A stretch of DNA of 5,031 bases from Maritimibacter sp. (GTDB lineage Bacteria > Pseudomonadota > Alphaproteobacteria > Rhodobacterales > Rhodobacteraceae). Made by a program: the position numbers and the translations under genes. Shown in pieces: positions 1-5,031 of the stretch (position 1 is the stretch's first letter; each line of letters opens with the position of its first letter). Below the pieces are notes generated by a model that worked only from the letters and a program-made list of their open reading frames with translations, was not told the origin of the DNA and did no database searches. The stretch lies in NCBI GenBank assembly GCA_003520545.1, contig DOUP01000273.1:1-5031 (forward strand), written 5' to 3'.

Positions 1-19
1 TTTCGCCAAAAGCTCTGGT

Positions 20-1561
20 TCAGGTCTTTGGCGGAATGCTTTGGGGCAGGTTGGCGAGGACCGCCGGGATCTGTTCCGGGAGATCCTCGGCAATCAGCCC
101 GGGACCGAACCGGCGGGCCGCTTCGGTGTGCAGCCATGTGGCCTGGGCCGCGGCATCCAGGGGAGCGAGGCCCCGCGCCATAAGGCCGGCGATGAGGCCG
201 GTGAGCACGTCGCCTGCACCAGCGGTGGCAAGCCAGGGGGCGGCACGGTCATAGGCGGCGCAGTGGACCCGTGCCTCGCCGGTGTGGGTCGCGATGGTGG
301 TGTCGACGCCTTTCAAGAGCACAGTACAGCCCGCGCGCGCGGCGGCGTCGCGGGTGGCGTCCAGTTTGGAATAGGCGGGGCCGCTGTTGGCCGGGGCCGC
401 GAGCTTGTCGGCGAGGTCCGGAAAAAGCCGCGCGAATTCGCCCCCGTGGGGCGTCAGCACGCAATCCGGGTGAAGCGCCGCGAAGAGCCGGTCGGGGGCC
501 TCGGCGAAGGCGGTCAACGCGTCGGCGTCGAGGGTCGTGGCCCGGTGCGCCATGAGCGCAGCGAGGGTCAGTTCGCGCGCGCGGCCCAGCCCGAGACCGG
601 GGCCGAGCGCAAGGGCGTTGAGGCGGTCATCCTCCAGCACGCGGGTGAGCATGGAGGCATCGTCCACTTCGGTCAGCATGATCGCGGTAAGCTGCGCCGC
701 GTTTTCCGCCAGCGCCCCGCGTGGCGCTCCAAGCGTGACCAACCCCGCCCCGATCCGAAGCGCCGCGCGGGCCGCAAGACGGGCAGCCCCGGTGCGCCCC
801 TCGGGACCGGAGAGGATCAAGGCGTGGCCATAGCCGTACTTATGGCCGGTTTGCTTTTGCAAGGTCGTGAGATCGGGCACTGCCGCGATGGCGGGCGCTT
901 TTTCACCCGGCGTGCTTGCGCGCAACCCGATGTCATGCACCGCGAGCGCCCCGCAGGCACCCGGCCCCTCCGCGAGGACGTGACCGAGCTTTCGGGCGTG
1001 GAAGGTCACCGTCAGGTCGGCCCGGACCAAGGCACCGTCGCCGATGCGCCGCCCGGAATCGGCGCAGAGGCCGGTCGGTATGTCGACGGCGACCACCTGC
1101 GCCTTGGAAGGCTTCACAAGGGCCTCAAGGGGCAGCGTGACGGGACGCGAGAGCCCCGTGCCGAAAACCGCGTCGATGATGAGGTCATGATCTGCGGTGT
1201 CGAGACCTTCGGTCAGCGCCGCGCCGAGATCGCCGGTTGCGCCGAGATCCGCCCAACGCTCGGCATTCGTCTTCGCATCGGGCGGCAGTGTCGCGGTGTC
1301 GCCATAGAGGAAGAGATCGACGGCCCATCCCTGCTCTTTCAAGAGCCGTGCAACGACGAACCCGTCACCGCCGTTGTTGCCGGGACCGGCGAGGACGAGC
1401 GCCCGGCCCCTGGTCTTGGCGAGCTCGGGCCAGCGGCGCTGAACAGCGGCGACGACGCCCTGCCCGGCGCGTTCCATCAACACCAGGCCGGAGACTGTTC
1501 CCTCGGCAATCGCCGCCTTTTCAACGGCGCGCATTTGAGCGGCAGTGAGCAGTTCCAACAT
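20..1561 (-). CDS. nnr: Bifunctional NAD(P)H-hydrate epimerase / ADP-dependent NAD(P)H-hydrate dehydratase
   Basis: Repairs damaged nicotinamide cofactors in the cytoplasm. The N-terminal domain interconverts R- and S-NAD(P)HX, and the C-terminal domain dehydrates S-NAD(P)HX back to NAD(P)H using ADP. Numbering is from the chosen start (513 aa). The epimerase domain (about 1-215) shows GNNGGDG at 61-67, DAVFGTG at 130-136, VDIPTG at 159-164 and FHARKLGH near 187-194. The dehydratase domain (about 229-510) shows GHKYGYGH at 239-246, GPGLG at 320-324, LDADAL at 344-349, TPHGGEF at 370-376, LLKG at 415-418 and the catalytic-site motif GAGD at 448-451. This is the full-length E. coli YjeF-type fusion. 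The frame also has in-frame ATGs at 1622-1624 and 1571-1573. I prefer the ATG at 1559-1561 because the conserved protein begins with MLELLTAAQM and the 1622 start would lie inside the NtrC-like operator. The ribosome site before it is weak (GGGCGA). The gene is divergent from glnB. No residues look lost. Confidence 0.95.
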   Translation of the reverse strand: MLELLTAAQMRAVEKAAIAEGTVSGLVLMERAGQGVVAAVQRRWPELAKTRGRALVLAGPGNNGGDGFVVARLLKEQGWAVDLFLYGDTATLPPDAKTNAERWADLGATGDLGAALTEGLDTADHDLIIDAVFGTGLSRPVTLPLEALVKPSKAQVVAVDIPTGLCADSGRRIGDGALVRADLTVTFHARKLGHVLAEGPGACGALAVHDIGLRASTPGEKAPAIAAVPDLTTLQKQTGHKYGYGHALILSGPEGRTGAARLAARAALRIGAGLVTLGAPRGALAENAAQLTAIMLTEVDDASMLTRVLEDDRLNALALGPGLGLGRARELTLAALMAHRATTLDADALTAFAEAPDRLFAALHPDCVLTPHGGEFARLFPDLADKLAAPANSGPAYSKLDATRDAAARAGCTVLLKGVDTTIATHTGEARVHCAAYDRAAPWLATAGAGDVLTGLIAGLMARGLAPLDAAAQATWLHTEAARRFGPGLIAEDLPEQIPAVLANLPQSIPPKT

Positions 1562-1606
1562 GTTTTCGCCCATATAGTTTGCAAATCGACCAAAACGACG
1601 GCTAGG

Positions 1607-1623
1607 CGCACAAATTTTGTGCA
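1607..1623. promoter_or_regulatory. NtrC-type operator in the nnr/glnB divergent region
   Basis: The sequence CGCACAAATTTTGTGCA contains two perfect 7-base arms (GCACAAA / TTTGTGC) around one central base. It matches the NtrC consensus core GCAC-N7-GTGC exactly and TGCAC-N7-GTGCA at all but the first base. Its centre is about 117 bases upstream of the glnB ATG and about 54 bases upstream of the preferred nnr start. NtrC is the classic activator of glnB-glnA in proteobacteria, and in Rhodobacter it is known to work with the housekeeping sigma factor. I see no sigma-54 -24/-12 element (TGGC-N9-TGC) downstream, which fits that mode. A second tandem site, common for Rhodobacter NtrC, was not found. 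Assignment to NtrC is inference from motif and context. Confidence 0.7.
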
Positions 1624-1647
1624 TAAGCGCTGGAATCCGAACGCGCC

Positions 1648-1664
1648 TTGGGTTACCCCAACCC
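1648..1664. repeat. Overlapping short inverted repeats upstream of glnB
   Basis: TTGGG-TTAC-CCCAA (1648-1661) is a 5-base inverted repeat, and the overlapping GGGTT-ACCCC-AACCC (1650-1664) is a second one. They lie between the NtrC-like palindrome and the glnB ribosome site, where the core promoter should be. TTGGGT could act as a -35 element, but no good -10 follows at 16-18 bases. They may be a second operator or chance in GC-rich sequence. Confidence 0.3.
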
Positions 1665-1719
1665 TATCCAATTGTCGCCCCCGTTTAGAAGTGGTCAGTG
1701 GGCGTCGAACCTGATTTTC

Positions 1720-1724
1720 GGAGG
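1720..1724 (+). promoter_or_regulatory. Shine-Dalgarno of glnB
   Basis: GGAGG sits 7 bases before the ATG at 1732. The open frame continues 28 codons further upstream to an ATG at 1648, but that stretch has no PII homology. This site and the conserved MKKIEAIIKPF start fix the true start at 1732. Confidence 0.85.
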
Positions 1725-1731
1725 GGAGCCC

Positions 1732-2070
1732 ATGAAAAAGATCGAAGCCATCATCAAGCCGTTCAAGCTCGATGAAGTGAAAGAAGCGCTGCAAGAAATC
1801 GGCGTGCAAGGCCTCTCCGTCATCGAGGTCAAAGGTTTCGGGCGTCAGAAAGGTCACACCGAACTGTACCGTGGTGCGGAATACGTTGTCGACTTTTTGC
1901 CCAAGGTGAAAATCGAGGTGGTTCTGCCGACCGACCAGGTCGACGCCGCCATCGAAGCCATCGTCGGCGCCGCCAAGACGGACAAGATCGGCGACGGCAA
2001 GATTTTCGTCTCTCCCATCGAGCAGACGATCCGCATCCGTACGGGCGAGACCGGTCACGACGCCGTTTAA
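1732..2070 (+). CDS. glnB: Nitrogen regulatory protein P-II (GlnB)
   Basis: A cytoplasmic trimeric signal protein that senses 2-oxoglutarate and ATP/ADP. It is uridylylated by GlnD when nitrogen is scarce, and it controls GS adenylylation by GlnE and the NtrB kinase. The 112 aa are exactly the usual family length. Visible features are the N-terminal KPFKLDEVKEAL (9-20), the T-loop from about 37 to 55 with the signature YRGAEY (46-51) carrying uridylylation site Y51, Q39 (2-oxoglutarate/Mg binding), the B-loop T83 to K90 with GDGK at 87-90, and the C-terminal R101 and R103 nucleotide contacts. Position 84 is Asp, where E. coli GlnB has Gly; I treat this as a lineage difference, not a defect. 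I call it GlnB and not GlnK because it begins MKKIEAII, has VDFLPKVKIE after the T-loop, and lies beside glnA instead of amtB. It is first in an operon with glnA and is probably under NtrC control through the upstream palindrome. Confidence 0.97.
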   Translation: MKKIEAIIKPFKLDEVKEALQEIGVQGLSVIEVKGFGRQKGHTELYRGAEYVVDFLPKVKIEVVLPTDQVDAAIEAIVGAAKTDKIGDGKIFVSPIEQTIRIRTGETGHDAV

Positions 2071-2118
2071 CCCACCGACATTCCACTGACTTTCAACCAT
2101 AGGGGAAAGAATAGAACT

Positions 2119-3525
2119 ATGAGCACCGCAGACGTTCTCAAGACACTGAAGGACGAAGATGTCGCCTATGTCGACATTCGTTTCACCGACCCGCGCGGCA
2201 AGCTTCAGCACGTGACCATCGTGGCTGGCCTCGTCGACGAAGACTTCATGGAAGAAGGCTTCATGTTCGACGGTTCCTCCATCGCCGGCTGGAAATCCAT
2301 CGAAGCCTCGGACATGAAACTCATGCCCGATCCCTCCTCCGCTTACATCGACCCGTTCTACGCGGAAAAAACGCTCTGCCTGCACTGCTCGATCGTCGAG
2401 CCGGACACCGGCGAAGCCTATGGCCGCGACCCCCGCGGCACCGCGGAAAAGGCCGAAGCCTACCTCAAGTCGTCGGGCATCGGTGATACCGCCTACATGG
2501 GGCCGGAAGCCGAGTTTTTCCTGTTCGACGATGTGCGCTTTTCCAACACCATGAACAAGGTGGCCTTCGAAGTGGACGCCATCGACGCGTCCTGGAACAC
2601 CGACACCCAGTACGAAATGGGCAACACCGGCCACCGTCCGGGCGTCAAGGGCGGCTATTTCCCGGTCAACCCGATCGACGATGCACAGGACATTCGTGGC
2701 GAGATGCTCTCGACCATGGCGCAGCTCGGCATGAAAACCGACAAGCACCACCACGAGGTTGCCTCCTGTCAGCACGAGCTGGGCCTGATCTTCGACACGC
2801 TCACCAAGCAGGCGGACGAGCTTCAGAAATACAAGTACGTGATCCACAACGTCGCCCAGGCCTACGGCAAGACCGCGACCTTCATGCCGAAGCCGATTGC
2901 CGGCGACAACGGCACGGGGATGCACGTGAACATGTCGATCTGGAAGGACGGCAAGCCGCTCTTCGCTGGCGACAAATACGCCGACCTGTCGGACGAAGCG
3001 CTTTGGTTCATCGGCGGCATCCTGAAGCACGCCAAGACCCTGAACGCTTTCACCAACCCGTCGACGAACTCCTACAAGCGTCTGATCCCGGGTTTTGAGG
3101 CTCCGGTTCTGCGCGCCTACTCGGCCCGGAACCGCTCTGGCTGCGTGCGTATTCCGTGGACGGAAAGCCCGAAGGCCAAGCGTGTGGAAGCCCGCTTCCC
3201 CGATCCGTCGGCGAACCCGTATCTTTGCTTCGCGGCCCTGCTCATGGCGGGTCTCGACGGCATCAAGAACAAGATTGATCCGGGCCCTTCGTCCGACAAG
3301 AACCTCTACGATCTTCCGCCGGAAGAGCTGGCCGGTATCCCGACCGTTTGCGCAAGCCTGCGTGAAGCGCTGGACAGCCTTGCAGCCGACCACGACTTCC
3401 TTCTGGCCGGTGACGTGTTCACCAAAGACCAGATCGAGGGTTACATGGAGCTCAAGTGGGACGAGGTTTACGCCTACGAGCACACCCCGCACCCGGTAGA
3501 ATACCAGCTTTACTACAGCTGCTAA
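2119..3525 (+). CDS. glnA: Type I glutamine synthetase (GlnA)
   Basis: Makes glutamine from glutamate, ammonia and ATP in the cytoplasm, as a dodecamer; it is the main ammonium-assimilation step. The 468 aa match the bacterial GSI-beta length. The beta-grasp N-domain carries FDGSS (50-54). The catalytic domain has metal-binding GPEAE with E130 and E132, HHHEVASCQHE (210-220) with E213 and E220, NGTGMH (264-269) with H269, and the ATP-region NPSTNSYKRL (313-322). Further on are substrate arginines in RNRSGCVRIP (337-346) and the metal ligand E357 in VEARFPD. The adenylylation loop NLYDLPPEE (395-403) holds Y397, the tyrosine modified by GlnE in E. coli GS, so the enzyme is probably switched off covalently in ammonium excess. 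No catalytic residue is missing. It starts 48 bases after glnB with no terminator or clear promoter between; AGGGG at 2101-2105 is the likely ribosome site, a little far (13 bases) from the ATG. A terminator follows. Confidence 0.98.
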   Translation: MSTADVLKTLKDEDVAYVDIRFTDPRGKLQHVTIVAGLVDEDFMEEGFMFDGSSIAGWKSIEASDMKLMPDPSSAYIDPFYAEKTLCLHCSIVEPDTGEAYGRDPRGTAEKAEAYLKSSGIGDTAYMGPEAEFFLFDDVRFSNTMNKVAFEVDAIDASWNTDTQYEMGNTGHRPGVKGGYFPVNPIDDAQDIRGEMLSTMAQLGMKTDKHHHEVASCQHELGLIFDTLTKQADELQKYKYVIHNVAQAYGKTATFMPKPIAGDNGTGMHVNMSIWKDGKPLFAGDKYADLSDEALWFIGGILKHAKTLNAFTNPSTNSYKRLIPGFEAPVLRAYSARNRSGCVRIPWTESPKAKRVEARFPDPSANPYLCFAALLMAGLDGIKNKIDPGPSSDKNLYDLPPEELAGIPTVCASLREALDSLAADHDFLLAGDVFTKDQIEGYMELKWDEVYAYEHTPHPVEYQLYYSC

Positions 3526-3547
3526 TCCCTGCGCGGATCAAGTTGCG

Positions 3548-3579
3548 AGGGCGTCCCTGCGGGGGCGCCCTTCTTGTTT
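3548..3579 (+). terminator. Rho-independent terminator of the glnB-glnA operon
   Basis: An outer stem AGGGCG (3548-3553) pairs with CGCCCT (3566-3571). An inner TCCC/GGGG stem sits around a TGC loop with one bulged G, and the hairpin is followed by the T-rich TCTTGTTT. It begins 23 bases after the glnA stop. The T-tract is on the plus-strand side only, so it serves glnA and not the convergent small gene. Confidence 0.85.
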
Positions 3580-3613
3580 CCAGCACCGGGAGATCGCGAC
3601 GACCGACAGGGGC

Positions 3614-3868
3614 CTATGCCTTGTCGCCGTCCTCCCCGGACTGAATATCCGGGTCGTTGTAGTCGTTGGGATCGAAATCCTCTGGGTCGTACCCTTCCGC
3701 GTCGTCACCAATCCCGGTGACATGGGTTGTTCCGCTTTCCTCGTCATAGACCAGCCCGTAGTTCGCACGACCTTCGGACTTGTAGCGCAGGTATTCGTGG
3801 ATACCCGCATAGATGAAGGCAAATGCGAAGGGCAGAATGATGATGGCGGCGATCAATCGAGCGTCCAC
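3614..3868 (-). CDS. Small single-pass membrane protein with acidic C-terminal tail, function unknown
   Basis: 84 aa from a GTG start, supported by AGGAG (3876-3880) 7 bases upstream. After MDAR comes one hydrophobic segment (about 5-23, LIAAIIILPFAFAFIYAGI), then a short basic stretch HEYLRYKSEGR (24-34). The tail from 42 to 82 has 16 Asp/Glu and almost no basic residues. The tail ends in a DP-rich run, DPEDFDPNDYNDPD (61-74), resembling imperfect short repeats. The basic residues after the membrane segment suggest N-outside, C-inside topology, so the acidic tail would be cytoplasmic; this is inference. I do not recognise a characterised family, though the YGLVYDEESGTTHVTGIG section looks folded or conserved rather than random. 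It converges on glnA with 88 bases between the stops, so no operon link with nitrogen metabolism follows. It is judged a real gene from the strong ribosome site, the coherent membrane segment and its place in an otherwise empty space. Confidence 0.8.
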   Translation of the reverse strand: MDARLIAAIIILPFAFAFIYAGIHEYLRYKSEGRANYGLVYDEESGTTHVTGIGDDAEGYDPEDFDPNDYNDPDIQSGEDGDKA

Positions 3869-4429
3869 GGAAGGGCTCCTTTCCGGTCCAATCGTTCAAG
3901 GGGTGTAAATGACAACGTGTCAGGCGCGCGTCTGGGTCCAAAATTGTTAACACTGAACACGGCGGGACAGCACCGACCAGTATGATGGCGTATCCAGCAG
4001 AGACAAGTGTGAATCAGGTTGCCCGCATGATGCGCGCGCTGCGCACAGGCCAGGTGACCAGGGCGCAAACGGTCCGAGGGGGACACGATGGACAATTGGG
4101 AACAATGGCACTCCGTGGGATCGGGGCCTGAACGACACGCCCGTTCGGATCATCGACGCCGGGATTTCGAATGGTGAAGATGAGGTGAATTGTGTCAAAG
4201 CCCAAGGACCATTCCCGGATTCATTGGCTTTTTTCGCCTCAAGGCTAGGTTTCCCTGCATATCTGTGTCGAAACCAAGACCGAAACAAACCGTTTCCGCC
4301 GCCATCTCTCCGCGTCACCACCCAATTGCCGGGCGATAAAGAACTTGTTCGATAGAACTGGTCAGGAGGGCGCAACACTTCGCCACGGTGGTCCCACAGG
4401 GCCGTGCGCGCGTGCCCCCCGAATACTTT
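3869..4429. other. Intergenic stretch without a convincing gene
   Basis: About 560 bases lacking any reading frame with recognisable protein character. Open frames exist on both strands, including a minus frame of 143 codons spanning 3947-4378, but their translations have no family motif and no good ribosome site. Two tiny plus-strand frames occur, 3982-4131 (49 codons, MMAYPAETSVNQVARMM...) and 4088-4177 (29 codons, MDNWEQWHSVG...). The second has GAGGGG 6 bases before its ATG, but neither can be assigned. The left end holds the promoter region of the small membrane-protein gene, and the right end leads into the strong terminator at 4430. Confidence 0.6.
3910..3922. repeat. Inverted repeat TGACA-N3-TGTCA upstream of the small membrane-protein gene
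   Basis: TGACAACGTGTCA has perfect 5-base arms around three bases and lies 41-54 bases upstream of the GTG start at 3868. A perfect 8-base palindrome, TGTTAACA, follows at 3945-3952. Position relative to the minus-strand gene suits an operator, but no clear -35/-10 pair was found and arms of this length can arise by chance. Confidence 0.25.
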
Positions 4430-4457
4430 GGGCGATCCTCCGGGATCGCCCTTTTTT
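4357..4457 (+). ncRNA. Candidate small RNA ending in a strong terminator
   Basis: The terminator at 4430-4457 has no protein gene upstream on its strand. The roughly 100 bases before it can form hairpins: GGCG (4369-4372) with CGCC (4381-4384), and alternatively CACGG (4384-4388) with CCGTG (4402-4406) enclosing CCC/GGG. GGAGG at 4365-4369 is complementary to CCTCC at 4437-4441 inside the terminator, allowing an alternative fold. The 5' end is a guess: a GATAGA -10-like box at 4351-4356 with TTGCCG at 4326-4331 has a long 19-base spacing, and TTGGCT-N16-TAGGTT at 4224-4251 would give a longer transcript. It does not show the signatures of SRP RNA, tmRNA or tRNA. It could also be the trailing end of a lost gene. 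Confidence 0.3.
4430..4457 (+). terminator. Strong rho-independent terminator with no assigned gene
   Basis: A perfect 9-base stem, GGGCGATCC (4430-4438) with GGATCGCCC (4443-4451), is closed by the loop TCCG. The resulting C(UCCG)G is a UNCG-type extra-stable tetraloop. Six T follow (4452-4457). On the minus strand the hairpin is followed by AAAGTATT, not a T-tract, so it terminates plus-strand transcription. What it terminates is unclear. Confidence 0.9.
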
Positions 4458-4482
4458 CATGCGCGGGGAGACCGGTGGATCG

Positions 4483-4712
4483 CTATTGCGGAAGGGTGAA
4501 GTCAGCCCAGACGCCCCGGTGGTCGGACCCGAGAAGCGGGAGCCGTGCGCTGTCACCCTGACGGAAGTGCATGACCATTGCGCCGGTCACCACCAGCGTT
4601 ATTCGCCCGACCCAAATCCTCATGTCTCGGTCTTGCGCCATGGATGCAGCCGGGGGAACACAGGATCGTGTGATGTCAGCGACACGCCGCCCAATTGCAT
4701 CCCGAGAGAGAT
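4483..4712 (-). pseudogene. Decayed 3' fragment resembling an endonuclease/exonuclease/phosphatase (EEP) family gene
   Basis: Read on the minus strand, the last part before the TAG at 4483-4485 ends in LLGSDHRGVWADFTLPQ, preceded by VVTGAMVMHFRQGDSARLP. GSDHR followed by a hydrophobic strand is the typical C-terminus of EEP-fold phosphodiesterases, where the SDH aspartate and histidine are catalytic. Upstream, RIWVGRI (near 4597-4617) resembles the RIDxIWV strand of the same family, but the frame then runs into unrelated sequence. In another frame the segment LGGVSLTSHDPVFPRLHPWRKTE (about 4626-4694) resembles the preceding part, so a frameshift near 4620-4626 is likely. The N-terminal catalytic half (Asn, Glu and GDFN-type motifs) is absent because the next gene begins at 4758. 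It therefore looks like a non-functional remnant left by an internal deletion. The C-terminal motif is clear; the frameshifted extension is less certain. Confidence 0.5.
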
Positions 4713-4757
4713 AAGGCATGGTGAAGAGACACGAACGAGGCCGCAAGAGGACCCCAC

Positions 4758-5031
4758 ATGAGCACCGAGAAACTGACCTTCAAAGGCCATGACGGCAGCA
4801 CCTTGGACGCGAGGCTGGACCTGCCGGCAGGCAAGCACCGCGCCACGGCGCTTTTCGCGCATTGTTTCACCTGCTCCAAGGACATCCTCCCGGCCAAACG
4901 TATTGCACGGCGGCTGACGGACAAAGGCATCGCGGTCCTGAGGTTCGATTTCACGGGGCTTGGCCATTCCGAAGGCGAGTTCGCCAACACCACCTTCACC
5001 TCCAACGTCGACGACCTCCGCGCCGCGGCGC
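4758..5031 (+). CDS. Alpha/beta hydrolase N-terminus of a probable hydrolase-OsmC fusion protein (partial)
   Basis: Only the first 91 codons are present, and the gene continues past the window. The start is ATG, with AGAGGA (4746-4751) 6 bases upstream. The protein begins MSTEKLTFKGHDGSTLDARLDLP, followed by the strand ATALFAHCFTCSKD (29-42), where HCFTC lies in the oxyanion-hole region. A lid or helix segment PAKRIARRLTDKGIAV comes next, then LRFDFTGLGHSEGEF (61-75). The motif order HCFTC, FDFTGLGHSEGEF and NTTFTSNVDDL is characteristic, to my recognition, of the bifunctional proteins in which an alpha/beta hydrolase domain precedes an OsmC/Ohr peroxide-reductase domain, about 400 aa in total. 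The catalytic serine nucleophile, Asp/His and the OsmC cysteines would lie beyond the window, so neither the fusion nor activity can be confirmed here. If it is a stand-alone hydrolase, the family call still holds. Its upstream neighbour is the EEP remnant on the opposite strand. Confidence 0.85.
   Translation, partial: MSTEKLTFKGHDGSTLDARLDLPAGKHRATALFAHCFTCSKDILPAKRIARRLTDKGIAVLRFDFTGLGHSEGEFANTTFTSNVDDLRAAA

Noticed and set aside
1562..1624. Longer nnr protein starting at 1624 (21 extra residues) or 1573 (4 extra residues)
   Set aside because: The extra MHKICAPSRR-type residues do not resemble the family N-terminus, the 1622-1624 ATG lies within the palindrome, and neither start has a good ribosome site.
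41..1714. A 557-codon plus-strand open frame opposite nnr
   Set aside because: It mirrors the codon structure of the real nnr gene, has no ribosome site or protein motifs, and crosses the NtrC-like operator.
1477..3492. A 671-codon open frame on the minus strand opposite glnB-glnA
   Set aside because: It is antisense to two unmistakable conserved genes. Its translation is rich in Val, Arg, Gly and His without family motifs, as expected of the reverse complement of GC-biased codons, and it overlaps the start of nnr.
4341..4360. GTTCGATAGAAC resembling a tRNA T-arm
   Set aside because: The five-base T-stem does not pair in the required register, and no acceptor, D or anticodon arms can be placed around it.
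3947..4378. A 143-codon minus-strand open frame in the empty stretch
   Set aside because: The translation is rich in Pro, Ser and Arg without domain character, has no clear ribosome site, and competes with an equally long start-less frame on the other strand, suggesting chance openness.
4345..4761. A 138-codon plus-strand open frame through the terminator
   Set aside because: It reads straight through the strong terminator and over the EEP-like remnant on the other strand, its translation has no recognisable motif, and it overlaps the start of the hydrolase gene.
4718..4792. A short frame MVKRHERGRKRTPHEH... starting 40 bases before the hydrolase start
   Set aside because: It is in a different frame from the hydrolase, ends soon after overlapping its first codons, and has only a weak GAGAG site; the hydrolase start has its own AGAGGA site.
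1..5031. Search for mobile elements, CRISPR repeats, defence or phage modules
   Set aside because: No transposase, integrase, long terminal or direct repeats, or regularly spaced repeats were seen; the gene content is core metabolism and regulation plus decayed sequence.

Overview
The window looks like part of a chromosome from an alphaproteobacterium, most likely a member of the Rhodobacterales (Rhodobacter/Roseobacter group). This rests on the glnB-glnA order, the sequence character of both proteins, the GC-rich coding regions, and a partial hydrolase whose start resembles the fused alpha/beta hydrolase-OsmC proteins of that group. Taxonomy is inferred from recognition alone, since no search could be run.

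Left part (1-1731). A complete minus-strand gene encodes the two-domain NAD(P)HX repair enzyme: an N-terminal epimerase (NnrE/YjeF_N) fused to a C-terminal ADP-dependent dehydratase (NnrD). It is transcribed away from glnB. The 170-base space between the two genes carries a near-perfect palindrome, GCAC-N7-GTGC, that fits the NtrC operator consensus. This is the probable nitrogen-control site of the glnBA operon.

Centre (1732-3579). glnB (PII signalling protein, 112 aa) and glnA (type I glutamine synthetase, 468 aa) lie 48 bases apart as an operon, closed by a GC-rich intrinsic terminator. PII keeps its uridylylation tyrosine (Y51) and GS keeps its adenylylation tyrosine (Y397). The classical cascade therefore looks intact at the target level: PII relays nitrogen and 2-oxoglutarate status to GS adenylylation and to NtrB/NtrC, which in turn controls this operon.

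Right part (3580-5031). Convergent to glnA is a small gene for a single-pass membrane protein with a strongly acidic tail, of unknown function. About 560 bases without a convincing gene follow, ending in a very strong plus-strand terminator whose parent transcript is not obvious; a small RNA is one explanation. Next comes a decayed minus-strand 3' fragment that resembles the C-terminus of an endonuclease/exonuclease/phosphatase (EEP) family protein. Finally, the start of a plus-strand gene for an alpha/beta hydrolase-OsmC fusion runs off the window edge.

Most of the window is conserved core metabolism and regulation. I found no mobile element, CRISPR array, tRNA or rRNA, and no evidence of a new multi-gene system. 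The parts worth a second look are the shared nnr/glnB control region and the 3869-4757 stretch, with its orphan terminator and gene remnant.
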